64,000 bases of DNA from [Pseudomonas] carboxydohydrogena. Lineage in GTDB: Bacteria > Pseudomonadota > Alphaproteobacteria > Rhizobiales > Xanthobacteraceae. Shown here piece after piece: positions 35,706 through 44,457 of the stretch. Under the pieces are notes generated by a model. That model did not search any database. It was not told where the DNA came from and saw only the letters and a program-made list of their open reading frames with translations. How positions within the stretch are numbered: the first letter of the stretch is position 1; each line of letters begins with the position of its first letter. The stretch covers positions 2,912,501 through 2,976,500 of the forward strand of contig NZ_CP113162.1 in NCBI RefSeq assembly GCF_029030725.1, given 5' to 3'. Made by a program: the position numbers and the translations under genes.

Positions 35706-36695
35706 TCAGCCAGCGGCCTTTTCCGCGGCCGCCGCCTCGTTGCGCAGCGGACGCGGCAGCGGGAAGAATTCATCCTCCTCGGCCGCCGAGACGGTTTCGA
35801 CGTGCAGCTTATAGTGCGCGGCGAAGGCGTCCATGATCTCCTCGACGATCACTTCCGGCGCGGATGCGCCCGCGGTGATGCCGAGGCGGCTGATGCCCTC
35901 GAATTTCGACCAGTCGAGTTCGGAGGCGCGCTGCACCAGCACGGAGACCTTGCAGCCCTCGCGCTCGGCGACCTCGCGCAGACGCTGCGAGTTCGAGGAA
36001 TTCGGCGAGCCGACCACGATCATCGCATCGACCTTCGGCGCGACCTTCTTGACCGCGAGCTGGCGATTGGTGGTGGCGTAGCAGATGTCTTCCTTGTGCG
36101 GGCCGTCGATCTCCGGAAAACGCTCCTTGAGCACCGCGACGATTTCCTTGGTGTCGTCGATCGAGAGCGTGGTCTGGGTCACGAAGGCGAGCTTGGAGGC
36201 GTCCTTCGGCTGGAACGACCGCGCGGCTTCCATGGTCTCGATCAGCACCACCGCGCCCTTCGGCAACTGGCCGAGCGTGCCGACCACTTCCGGGTGCCCG
36301 GCATGACCGATCAGCAGGATCTCGCGGCCGCGCTTGAAGTGGATCGCCGCCTCGCGGTGAACCTTGGTCACCAGCGGGCAGGTCGCGTCCAGGGTGAAGA
36401 AATGGCGCTTGCCGGCCTCGGCCGGGATGGCCTTGGGAACCCCGTGGGCCGAGAACACCACCGGGGCGTCGGTCTGCGGAATCTCGTCCAGTTCGGCGAC
36501 AAAAATCGCGCCCTTGTCGCGCAGGCTTTCCACCACGTAGCGGTTATGCACGATCTCGTGACGCACATAGACCGGCGCGCCATAGAGCTTCAGGGCCCGC
36601 TCGACGGTATCGATGGCCCGTACCACCCCGGCGCAGAAGCCGCGGGGGGAACAGAGCACGATCGAAAGTGGCGGTTTCTCAGTTTGCAGGGTCAT
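35706..36695 (-). CDS. ispH: 4-hydroxy-3-methylbut-2-enyl diphosphate reductase
   Basis: Last step of the MEP isoprenoid pathway, giving IPP and DMAPP. The 329-residue protein has the three cluster cysteines Cys21 (GFCAGV), Cys106 (LDATCPLV) and Cys205 ([11 protein letters not shown]), and conserved His residues in EIVHN and GHAGHPE. A good minus-strand promoter lies upstream. The Ala-rich C-terminal tail is typical of the group. Confidence 0.97.
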   Translation of the reverse strand: MTLQTEKPPLSIVLCSPRGFCAGVVRAIDTVERALKLYGAPVYVRHEIVHNRYVVESLRDKGAIFVAELDEIPQTDAPVVFSAHGVPKAIPAEAGKRHFFTLDATCPLVTKVHREAAIHFKRGREILLIGHAGHPEVVGTLGQLPKGAVVLIETMEAARSFQPKDASKLAFVTQTTLSIDDTKEIVAVLKERFPEIDGPHKEDICYATTNRQLAVKKVAPKVDAMIVVGSPNSSNSQRLREVAEREGCKVSVLVQRASELDWSKFEGISRLGITAGASAPEVIVEEIMDAFAAHYKLHVETVSAAEEDEFFPLPRPLRNEAAAAEKAAG

Positions 36696-36743
36696 TTTTC
36701 AGCCGAAACAGGGGTTTAGAGCGGATCACGGACCGATGTCCCT

Positions 36744-36772
36744 GATATAGGGCTTTGGCGCCGCGAGGCCAA
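36744..36772 (-). promoter_or_regulatory. Putative sigma-70-type promoter of ispH
   Basis: The minus strand reads TTGGCC, 17 nt, then TATATC, about 50 nt before the ispH ATG. Confidence 0.5.
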
Positions 36773-36872
36773 GCCGACCGGGCCTATGTAAAAGAGAATG
36801 CGAGGGAATAGGAGCCGCATCCCCTCCCCTGTCAAGCCCGCCCTTCCCGCCCTGTGGCGGATTTCTGACAGG

Positions 36873-36902
36873 TTGCGCGGCGAGGCGATGACGGACTATA
36901 TA
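36873..36902 (+). promoter_or_regulatory. Putative sigma-70-type promoter of trcR
   Basis: TTGCGC, 18 nt, then TATATA; the predicted start is about 73 nt before the trcR ATG. Confidence 0.5.
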
Positions 36903-36981
36903 GGTGCCAATTTCCGTCAATTCTAACGACCAGACGGCTTCGCCTCTCAAAAAGGCGGGCGAAGCACAAAGGAGATTTGCC

Positions 36982-37686
36982 ATGAGCAATGCACCGCTGA
37001 TGCCGAAAGCGACGGCCGTATGGCTGGTGGACAACACCGCGCTGTCGTTCGATCAGGTCGCCGACTTCACCAAGATGCATCCGCTCGAGGTCCGCGCCAT
37101 CGCCGACGGCGACGCCGCGCAGGGCATCAAGGGCATGGACCCGATCTCCACCGGCCAGTTGACCCGCGAGGAAATCGAAAAAGGCGAGAAAGATCCGGAT
37201 TATCGCCTGCGGTTGCAGGAATCCAAGGTGGTGCTGCCGACCGCCGCGAAGAAAAAGGGCCCGCGCTACACCCCGGTGTCGCGCCGCCACGAGCGCCCGA
37301 GCGCCATCCTCTGGCTGGTGCGCAACCATCCCGAACTGAAGGATGCGCAGATCATGCGCCTCGTCGGCACCACCAAGACCACGATCGCCAGCGTGCGCGA
37401 CCGCACCCACTGGAACGCCTCGACCCTCACCCCGATGGACCCGGTGACGCTCGGCCTGTGCACCCAGATCGAACTCGATTTCGAGGTGCAGCGCGCGGCG
37501 AAGGAAAAGCCGGCGAAGCAGGAATATGGCGGCGTGACGCTGCTGCCCGCCTCCGAAACCACGCGCCGCGAAGCCGAGCACGAGGCCCCGCTGTCCGCCA
37601 AGGAGCAGGAGGACATCAACGTCGATGCGGTGTTCGCCAAGCTCAAGACGCTCGGCCACGACAAGAAACACGACGACGAGGAATAA
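36982..37686 (+). CDS. trcR: TrcR (DUF1013) cell-cycle transcriptional regulator
   Basis: A 234-residue alphaproteobacteria-specific protein. The core reads KATAVWLVDNTALSFDQVADF, then PSAILWLVRNHPELKDAQIMRLVGTTKTTIASV, a helix-turn-helix-like segment near 103-130. This fits DUF1013, annotated as the cell-cycle regulator TrcR; its exact role here is inferred. ATG 36982 follows AAGGAG by 8 nt. The upstream open frame from 36904 is leader. Confidence 0.9.
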   Translation: MSNAPLMPKATAVWLVDNTALSFDQVADFTKMHPLEVRAIADGDAAQGIKGMDPISTGQLTREEIEKGEKDPDYRLRLQESKVVLPTAAKKKGPRYTPVSRRHERPSAILWLVRNHPELKDAQIMRLVGTTKTTIASVRDRTHWNASTLTPMDPVTLGLCTQIELDFEVQRAAKEKPAKQEYGGVTLLPASETTRREAEHEAPLSAKEQEDINVDAVFAKLKTLGHDKKHDDEE

Positions 37687-37734
37687 GCCGTTCCGCGCGG
37701 CAGCGAACCGCCGGTCAGCATTCCCGAAAGATCA

Positions 37735-37775
37735 AAGGCGGCGGCAACCCACGGGCTGCCGCCGCCTTCGTTTAT
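37735..37775. terminator. Terminator between trcR and the chemoreceptor gene
   Basis: AAGGCGGCGGCA and TGCCGCCGCCTT form a 12-bp perfect stem with a 10-nt loop; CGTTTATTT follows on the plus strand and TTGATC on the minus strand. The two genes converge. Confidence 0.88.
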
Positions 37776-37784
37776 TTCGGCCGA

Positions 37785-39464
37785 TCAGGCCGCAAGACCG
37801 ATGGTCGCAGCTTCCGCCGCCGCGCGCTGCATGCTGGCCGACATGTCGCTGGTCACCGTGCTTTGCTGCTCCACCGCCACCGCCGTGGAAGCGACATATT
37901 CGCTGACCTGCTGGATCTCGCTCTTGATCGCATCGAGCGAGGCTCCGACATTGCGTGAAATCTCGGTCAATCCGCCGATCTCGCCCGCGATCTTGTCGGT
38001 CGCATGCTTGGCCTGCGTCGCAAGGGATTTGACCTCGGACGCCACCACGGCGAAGCCGCGCCCGGCTTCTCCCGCGCGTGCGGACTCGATCGTCGCGTTG
38101 AGAGCCAGCAGATTGATCTGGCCGGTGATGTTGCCGATGATTTCGACAATCCCCTCCATCGCCGAAGCCGCATCGTTGAGCCGGCGCGCGCGCTCATCCG
38201 CGACTTCCACCCGCGCCACCACATCGAGCACGGTGTCCCGGGACTTACGCATCGCCTCGGCGATCTCGCGAACCGAGGCGTTGAGTTCCTCGGCGCCCGA
38301 AGCGACGCTATCCATCATGCTTCGCACCCGCTCGCTCTTCATGCGCGCGACCACCTGCGCGGTGGTGTCGCTTGCGTATTTCACGACCTTGAACGGCCGG
38401 CCGTTGAGATCGAGGATCGGATTGTATGAAGCCTGAATCCAGACATCCTTGCCGCCCTTGCCGACGCGCTGGAATTCGCCGGACCGATATTCGCCGCGGT
38501 TGAGAGCCGCCCAGAAATCACGATACGTCTCGCTCTCCCGCTCCTGGGACGTCACGAACATGCTGTGATGGCGTCCCTTGATCTCGTCGAGAGTATAGCC
38601 CAGCGTCTTCAGGAAGTTGGCATTGGCACCACGGACCGTGCCGTCCATCTCGAATTCGATGACCGCCTGGGATTTTCCGATCGCGGAGATCTGCCCGTCG
38701 GAATCGGCGACGCGCAACTTGTGCTCGGTCACGTCCGTTGCGAACTTGACGACCTTGAATGCCCTTCCGGCATCGTCGATGATCGGCGCATAGGTCGCCA
38801 GAAGCCAGACTTCCCTGCCGCCTTTCCCGATGCGCTTGTATTCGGCCTTCTGATAGACGCCCCGATTGAGGCTGTCCCAGAACTCGCGATAGGCTTCGCT
38901 CTCGCGCATTGCCGGCTCCACGAACATGCTGTGGTGCTTGCCCCGGATTTCGGCCAGCGCGTAACCCATCGTCTTGAGGAAACCCTCATTCGCCGTGAGG
39001 ACAATGCCGCTCATATCGAATTCGATCACGGCTTGCGAGTTCGAGATGGCGCCGAGCTTGCTTGTATCCTCCATGCCGCGGATTTTCGCATCGGTGATGT
39101 CCGTCGCGAGCTTGACGATCTTGCTCGGCTTGCCATCCTTGCCGAGGATCGGATTGTAACTGCCGACGATCCAGATTTCGCGGCCGCCCTTGCCAACGCG
39201 CTTGAACTCGCCGGCCTCGAAATGACCCTGGCCGAGCTTGCTCCAGAACGCCTGATAGGCGGGGCTATCATGCATCGACGGATCGACAAACATGCTGTGA
39301 TGCTTGCCTTTGATTTCATCGAGCGCATATCCGAACGCCGTCAGAAAATTCTTGTTAGCGGTGATGACGGTGCCGTCCACCATGAACTCGATCACTGCTT
39401 GCGAGCGATCGATGGCATCAGCAATGGCACTTTGAATATTCGCCTTGTTCCGGTGCAAAAACAT
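37785..39464 (-). CDS. Soluble methyl-accepting chemotaxis protein with three PAS domains
   Basis: A 559-residue cytoplasmic signal transducer with no membrane helix. Three PAS/PAC repeats (about 15-130, 137-252 and 259-374) are so alike that the KHHSMFV motif recurs every 122 residues (54, 176, 298). A short MCP signalling domain (375-559) follows with the hairpin-tip region [20 protein letters not shown] and [17 protein letters not shown]. No C-terminal CheR-tethering pentapeptide is visible. It resembles BdlA, which has two PAS domains. The ligand or cofactor (FAD, haem) is unknown. GAGGAA lies before the ATG. Confidence 0.92.
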   Translation of the reverse strand: MFLHRNKANIQSAIADAIDRSQAVIEFMVDGTVITANKNFLTAFGYALDEIKGKHHSMFVDPSMHDSPAYQAFWSKLGQGHFEAGEFKRVGKGGREIWIVGSYNPILGKDGKPSKIVKLATDITDAKIRGMEDTSKLGAISNSQAVIEFDMSGIVLTANEGFLKTMGYALAEIRGKHHSMFVEPAMRESEAYREFWDSLNRGVYQKAEYKRIGKGGREVWLLATYAPIIDDAGRAFKVVKFATDVTEHKLRVADSDGQISAIGKSQAVIEFEMDGTVRGANANFLKTLGYTLDEIKGRHHSMFVTSQERESETYRDFWAALNRGEYRSGEFQRVGKGGKDVWIQASYNPILDLNGRPFKVVKYASDTTAQVVARMKSERVRSMMDSVASGAEELNASVREIAEAMRKSRDTVLDVVARVEVADERARRLNDAASAMEGIVEIIGNITGQINLLALNATIESARAGEAGRGFAVVASEVKSLATQAKHATDKIAGEIGGLTEISRNVGASLDAIKSEIQQVSEYVASTAVAVEQQSTVTSDMSASMQRAAAEAATIGLAA

Positions 39465-39893
39465 CGGATATTCCTCAATTAAGGCTCGCCCACGCCTGGG
39501 CGGCAGGTTGAATGTGACAAAAGTTTCATGATGCGCATAAGAATGTATTAAACATGCAGACCGCGTTTTTTCGGCGCGGGCGCTTACCGCATCTGCAAGT
39601 TGCGGATTTAAAAGCGGCGATTCATGAACATGAACAGAGTTGTGTATTCAGCGTCCCAGTAAATGAGAAACATTCTGCCGCGCTCTTGCCGTTCGGATAA
39701 CCGGCAAGCGCATTCGTCCGCGATTTTACAGCCTGAATTTAACAGGAGCAGGTTTTCGGGCGATGCGTTCTTTTATGAACAGCCCGGCTGGCGGTCATCC
39801 GCAATGCCGCCCGCTTCTACAACCTGCCATTGCACCATCGGTGCACGATATATTTTTCGCCGGCAAATGCCGCGCCCTTAAAAAACGGCCATC
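39465..39893. other. Intergenic region chemoreceptor / DsbA-like gene
   Basis: About 430 nt, AT-richer than its surroundings, with no credible gene. It holds a hairpin with a 2-nt bulge (GCGC-TTGCCG arms, 39681-39710) and a small perfect hairpin TGCACC-ATC-GGTGCA (39831-39845). The chemoreceptor promoter must lie here, but I cannot place it. Confidence 0.5.
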
Positions 39894-40610
39894 CTATTTC
39901 GGCGGCGCTTCCTTCGCCTTGGGCTGGCTCTTGCCGGACTTGGCCTTGGCCTTCGGAGCCGCCTTGCCGCTCTCGGCCTTCGCCTTGGCTCGGGCATCGG
40001 CGATCGCGAGCTTGAACAGCTCGGGCTTCATGACGCCCGGAATGCGGAACGTGCCGATGATGAACGAGGGCGTGGAATTGAACCCAAGCCCTTCGGCCTG
40101 CTCGTTGTTGCGCGCGAGCAGCGCCTCGATCTCGGCCTTGTTTGTTTCGAGATCGGCCTTCGCCTTCGCCACATCGATGCCGGCAGCCGCCAGCGTCTCG
40201 TCGATGGTGCCCGTGGTGAGCCGCCCGACGCGCGCCATCAGCGCCTTGTGCGCCGCTTCGAACTTGCCCTGATATTTCGCCGCCAGCACGAGGCGCGAGG
40301 CCTCCGGCGACGGCGGCCCCAGAATCGGCCAATCCTTCAGCACGAACCGCACATGGCCATCTTCCTTGATGATCTTTTCAAGTTCCGGCGACAGCGTCTT
40401 GCAATACGGGCACTGATAATCGAACCACTCGACGATGGTGACATCGCCGTCGGGGTTGCCGAGCGCGGGAATCTGCGGATCGCGCAGGATGCGATCGCGG
40501 CTGGTGACGTTGTCCGGCTCGGCGCGCGCATCCGAAACCACTCCGGACAGGAGTACGAAAACCGCCATGGCAAGCGCCGAGGCGCGAAATCCCGATATTG
40601 TTGTCATCAT
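39894..40610 (-). CDS. DsbA family periplasmic thiol-disulfide oxidoreductase
   Basis: A 238-residue exported protein with a signal peptide (ends near ARAEP at 30), thioredoxin-fold start WFDYQCPYCK with active-site Cys67 and Cys70, and the cis-proline loop NSTPSFIIG. The C-terminus is a Lys/Ala-rich tail (KAKAKSGKSQPKAK). It matches the DsbA/Com1-like group (thioredoxin_4). Partners are unknown. Confidence 0.92.
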   Translation of the reverse strand: MMTTISGFRASALAMAVFVLLSGVVSDARAEPDNVTSRDRILRDPQIPALGNPDGDVTIVEWFDYQCPYCKTLSPELEKIIKEDGHVRFVLKDWPILGPPSPEASRLVLAAKYQGKFEAAHKALMARVGRLTTGTIDETLAAAGIDVAKAKADLETNKAEIEALLARNNEQAEGLGFNSTPSFIIGTFRIPGVMKPELFKLAIADARAKAKAESGKAAPKAKAKSGKSQPKAKEAPPK

Positions 40611-40651
40611 GATCCGTTCTACGGCGGAAACCGCGCCGCGTTACATCTGGC

Positions 40652-40918
40652 TCACCGGCCGTTGAGCATATCCTCGGCGAGATTCTTGTGCGCGCGCTCG
40701 ACACCGGCCTCCGAGCGCGATGCCCGTGACGCGGCAACGTCACGATCGCGGCGGCAAGCGACATAAGGCTGCGAGCCGGGTTCGCCCTGCTGGCGGCAGA
40801 TCGCGTCGTCATCGGTCGCTGCCGCCTGCGGCAGCGACGTGCGATCGAACTGCGCGCAGGCCGACACCAGAAGGCTCGCGGCGAACGCCGCCATTGCAAT
40901 TGCAGGTCTCAAGGTCAC
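40652..40918 (-). CDS. Small hypothetical lipoprotein
   Basis: An 88-residue protein with a lipoprotein signal; the lipobox LVSAC puts the lipid-bearing cysteine at residue 21. The mature part is charged, with two further Cys in DDDAICRQQ and YVACRRDRD. I do not recognise the family. It lies 40 nt before the DsbA-like gene and 6 nt after the DUF6494 gene, so the three are probably one transcript. Confidence 0.75.
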   Translation of the reverse strand: MTLRPAIAMAAFAASLLVSACAQFDRTSLPQAAATDDDAICRQQGEPGSQPYVACRRDRDVAASRASRSEAGVERAHKNLAEDMLNGR

Positions 40919-40924
40919 GTTATT

Positions 40925-41131
40925 CTATTCGAGGTCAATGCGTGCTTCCACGACATGGGTGAAATCGATGCCGCCGAGATGCAACGTCATCCTGGCGGGA
41001 ATTGTCTCGTTGCCTTTCAGCCGTCCATCCGCGAGCGCGCCGCGGATGGCGGCTTCGATCTCACGTTGGCTGGTGATTCCGACTTTCTTGAGAAAGCCGC
41101 GCAAGCTGATGTTGAATGCGTCTTCGTTCAT
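40925..41131 (-). CDS. DUF6494 family small protein
   Basis: A 68-residue protein starting MNEDAFNISLRGFLKKVG with SQREIEAAIRGALADG; this fits DUF6494, a small family of unknown function. ATG 41131 is chosen over the one at 41146 because GGAGG lies 8 nt upstream. The second half (ARMTLHLGGIDFTHVVEARIDL) looks like beta structure. Confidence 0.8.
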   Translation of the reverse strand: MNEDAFNISLRGFLKKVGITSQREIEAAIRGALADGRLKGNETIPARMTLHLGGIDFTHVVEARIDLE

Positions 41132-41230
41132 CGCAAAGGCCTCCATGGCTTGCAGATAGCGACGCCACTTACGGTGGCATCTCTATCTGGCTAGGCCGGA
41201 AAGCCTCGCTTCTCAAGCCTTTTCTGGCGC

Positions 41231-43132
41231 TCAGCCCTTCAGCGCGGCGCTGATATCGTCCAGCGCTTTCGGGTCCTCGATCGTCGCCGGCATGCTCCAG
41301 GGGTCGCCATCGGCGATCTTCTTCATAGTCCCGCGCAGGATCTTGCCGGAGCGCGTCTTCGGCAGGCGCGGCACCGTGACCGCGCGCTTGAAGGCCGCGA
41401 CGGGGCCGATCCTGTCGCGGACCATGCCGACGACCTCGCTTTCGATGTCCCTGGCGCTGCGGGTGGCTCCCGATTTCAGCACCAGGAAACCGCAAGGCAC
41501 CTCGCCCTTGAGCTGATCCTTGATGCCCAGCACGGCGCATTCGGCGACATCCGGGTGCGAGGCGAGAATTTCCTCCATGCCGCCGGTCGAGAGCCTGTGT
41601 CCGGCGACGTTGATGATGTCGTCGGTGCGGCCCATCACGAACACGTAGCCGTCCTCGTCCTTGTAGCCGGCATCCGAGGTTTTGTAGTAGCCGGGAAATT
41701 CGGTGAAATACGCTTCCTTGCAGCGTTCGTCCTGCTGCCACAGCGTCGGCAGGCAGGATGGCGGCAACGGCAGCTTGACGACGATCGAGCCCGTGGTGTT
41801 CGCGGGCACGGGCCTGGCCGATTCATCGACGATATCGACCTGATAGCCCGGCATCGCAACGGTGGCCGAGCCCGGCTTCACCGGCAGCGCGCCGATGCCG
41901 ACGGGATTGCCCGCGATCGCCCATCCGGTTTCGGTCTGCCACCAGTGATCGATCACCGGGCGTTGCAACCGCGCCTGCGCCCATTCCACCGTCGGCGGAT
42001 CGGCCCGCTCGCCGGCGAGAAACAGCGTGCGGAAGCGCGACAGGTCGTACTTCTTCATCAGCGCGCCGTCGGGGTCTTCCTTCTTGATGGCGCGGAAGGC
42101 CGTCGGCGCGGTGAACAACGCCACAGCCTTGTGCTGGGCGATGACGCGCCAGAACGCGCCCGCGTCCGGCGTGCCGATCGGCTTGCCCTCGTAGAGGATC
42201 GTGGTGTTGCCGTGAAGTAGCGGCCCGTACACGATATAGCTGTGGCCGACCACCCAGCCGATGTCGGACGCGCTCCACCACACCTCGCCCGGCTTGACGT
42301 CGTAATGGTTCGACATCGACCATTTCAGCGCCACCATGTGCCCGCCATTGTCGCGCACCACGCCCTTCGGCACGCCGGTGGTGCCGGACGTGTAGAGAAT
42401 GTAGAGCGGATCGGTCGCGAGCACCGGCACGCAGGCGGCGCGCTTGCCCGCGGCAAGCGCCTTCTGGCGCAGGCTGGCCCAGTCGTGGTCGCGGCCGGAA
42501 ACAAGATCGCATCCCTGCTGCGGACGCTGGAGAATGATGCAGGTCTGCGGCTTGAACGACGCGAGCCGGATCGCCTCGTCGAGGAGCGGCTTGTACTGCA
42601 CAACGCGGCCGGGCTCGATGCCGCAGCTCGCGGAGAAGATCAGCTTCGGCTTGGCGTCGTCGATGCGGGTCGCAAGCTCCTTCGAGGCAAAGCCCCCGAA
42701 CACCACCGAATGAATCGCGCCGATGCGCGCGCAGGCCAGCATCGCAATCACGGCCTCCGGCACCATCGGCATGTAGATCACGACACGGTCGCCCTTGGTG
42801 ACGCCGAAATCCTGCATCACCGCGCCGAGCGTCTCGACCTCCTGCTGCAACTGCGCAAAGGTGAGCGTCGTGATGCTGTCTGTCAGCGGCGAATCGTGAA
42901 TGAGCGCCAGTTGCTCGGCCCGCCCGCCTTTGACGTGGCGATCGACCGCATTGAAACAGGTATTGACGACACCGCCCGCAAACCAGCGGCCGTACAGGCC
43001 CATCGCTGGATCAAACACTTTCTTCGCGGGCTCGAACCAGTCGATCTCCCTGGCGGCTTCCGCCCAGAATCCCTGCGGGTCGCGCAGCGAGCGCTCATGG
43101 ATTTCGGCATAACGGGCTTTTACATCACTCAT
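41231..43132 (-). CDS. prpE: Propionyl-CoA synthetase (acetyl-CoA synthetase family)
   Basis: AMP-forming acyl-CoA synthetase. The 633-residue protein has the P-loop-like YTSGTTGVPKG, DHWWQTETGW, GYYKTSDAGYKDEDGYVFVMGRTDD and the catalytic lysine motif TRSGKILRGTM near the C-terminus. The N-terminal YAEIHERSLRDPQGFWAEAA and overall length fit PrpE better than Acs. It lies 33 nt after the DUF1850-TPR gene on the same strand, which hints that the TRAP-TAXI substrate may be a short-chain acid (inference). Confidence 0.9.
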   Translation of the reverse strand: MSDVKARYAEIHERSLRDPQGFWAEAAREIDWFEPAKKVFDPAMGLYGRWFAGGVVNTCFNAVDRHVKGGRAEQLALIHDSPLTDSITTLTFAQLQQEVETLGAVMQDFGVTKGDRVVIYMPMVPEAVIAMLACARIGAIHSVVFGGFASKELATRIDDAKPKLIFSASCGIEPGRVVQYKPLLDEAIRLASFKPQTCIILQRPQQGCDLVSGRDHDWASLRQKALAAGKRAACVPVLATDPLYILYTSGTTGVPKGVVRDNGGHMVALKWSMSNHYDVKPGEVWWSASDIGWVVGHSYIVYGPLLHGNTTILYEGKPIGTPDAGAFWRVIAQHKAVALFTAPTAFRAIKKEDPDGALMKKYDLSRFRTLFLAGERADPPTVEWAQARLQRPVIDHWWQTETGWAIAGNPVGIGALPVKPGSATVAMPGYQVDIVDESARPVPANTTGSIVVKLPLPPSCLPTLWQQDERCKEAYFTEFPGYYKTSDAGYKDEDGYVFVMGRTDDIINVAGHRLSTGGMEEILASHPDVAECAVLGIKDQLKGEVPCGFLVLKSGATRSARDIESEVVGMVRDRIGPVAAFKRAVTVPRLPKTRSGKILRGTMKKIADGDPWSMPATIEDPKALDDISAALKG

Positions 43133-43165
43133 CGAACGGTCTCCGGACCCAGACTTCCGCCTTTT

Positions 43166-44437
43166 TCAATGGCGGTTACAGTCCTTTATACCGGCCGCGC
43201 AGGCGAGCGTCGTATGCGACTTTTGGCCCTTTCCGGCGAGCCGCGCCATCTGCGGGGTGAGCGCGTCGCGGTGTTCGCGCGCCACCGTGAGGTCGGGATT
43301 GATCTGTAATGCCATGGAAAAATCGGCGTAGGCCCGCCCCAGTTCACCCTTGTCGCGCAGCGCCAGACCCCGGTTGTTGTAGGCGAGAGCCATGCGGTCA
43401 TCGAGTGCGATGGCGCGGTCGTAGTCGGCCAGCGCATGGTCGAGATCGGTTTTGTTTCCTTTGAGGTAATACGCCATGCCGCGATCGAGAAACGACACGG
43501 CGACCGGATCGAGGCGGATCGCGGTATTGTAATCCGCGATGGCACGATCATAGGCGTTGTTGCGTGCATAGACCTCGCCGCGCTCCCGATAGAGCATCGC
43601 CGAATCCGGCGCGAGGCCGATCGCATCGGTGAGATCGTCGAGCGCCAGATCGGTGCGCCGGACTTTCCTGAAGGCGATGGCACGGTCGAGCAGCCGCGCC
43701 ACGCTGTGATCGAGCCGCACGGCGTCGGTGTAGTCGCGCACCGCCATGCGGAAATTCCGCAACCGGCCGAACGCCGCCGCGCGGCTGGCGTAAAGCCGCG
43801 CCACCTTCGGGGTCAGGCGGATCGCCGCGTCGTAATCGTCGAGGGCCTTCTCATAATTCTTCAGGCCGACCCAGGCGTTGCCGCGTATCTCGAAGGCATC
43901 CGCATCGTCCGGCTTCGCCTGGATGAGTTCGCCGGCAATCGCGCGCGCGCCCTCGAAATCGCCCTTCGCATAATCCGCGCGGGCCGCCGCCAGCCGCACC
44001 GCCGCGTGCTCGGCCGCGATGGCGGCGTTGTCCATCGCGCCGTTCTCGGCCTTCGGCGCGGGCGCGCCATCGCAGATCTTCATGACTGTCGGTTCGGCGC
44101 CGAGATGGCGGCCGAGGATGTCAGACAGCGTGCGGCAACGACCGCCGGTGCAAATCCGCCATTCCCCAGCGAGACCGGAATTGCCCAGCACCACCTGCGG
44201 CAGCGGCGTCATCTTCGGCGACCATTGAAACCAGTCGTTGACGAGACGGGCTTCGGGCGGCGGCTCCATGCCCGCGCCCGAACCTTTCACCCGCGCCTCG
44301 ACCAGTTGCAGCCCTTGCGGAGTGACGTGCCAGTCCTCCTGCCATTCGATCTTTTCGATCGAATGGGTCCACGCCAGGGTGAATGCCGTGACCGACAAGA
44401 CCTTGACGACGCCCGCGGCGGCAAAACAAAGGCCCAA
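43166..44437 (-). CDS. DUF1850 domain fused to TPR repeats
   Basis: A 423-residue protein. Residues 1-110 are a DUF1850 domain (FTLAWTHSIEKIEWQEDW, VVLGNSGLAGEWRICTG), normally a small stand-alone partner of TRAP-TAXI transporters. From about 130 to the end lie about seven TPR units (for example NYEKALDDYDAAIRLTP, AYNNRGLALRDKGELGRAY). The start is TTG 44437, supported by GAGG 7 nt upstream and the 20-nt gap from the TRAP permease. It may couple the transporter to other proteins; such a fusion is unusual to me. Confidence 0.82.
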   Translation of the reverse strand: MGLCFAAAGVVKVLSVTAFTLAWTHSIEKIEWQEDWHVTPQGLQLVEARVKGSGAGMEPPPEARLVNDWFQWSPKMTPLPQVVLGNSGLAGEWRICTGGRCRTLSDILGRHLGAEPTVMKICDGAPAPKAENGAMDNAAIAAEHAAVRLAAARADYAKGDFEGARAIAGELIQAKPDDADAFEIRGNAWVGLKNYEKALDDYDAAIRLTPKVARLYASRAAAFGRLRNFRMAVRDYTDAVRLDHSVARLLDRAIAFRKVRRTDLALDDLTDAIGLAPDSAMLYRERGEVYARNNAYDRAIADYNTAIRLDPVAVSFLDRGMAYYLKGNKTDLDHALADYDRAIALDDRMALAYNNRGLALRDKGELGRAYADFSMALQINPDLTVAREHRDALTPQMARLAGKGQKSHTTLACAAGIKDCNRH

Positions 44438-44457
44438 GAGATTACCTCAATTCACCC

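Noticed and set aside
39663-39881. A 72-codon plus-strand frame in the region before the chemoreceptor gene
   Set aside because: No ribosome-binding site, no family resemblance and composition unlike the coding genes around it.
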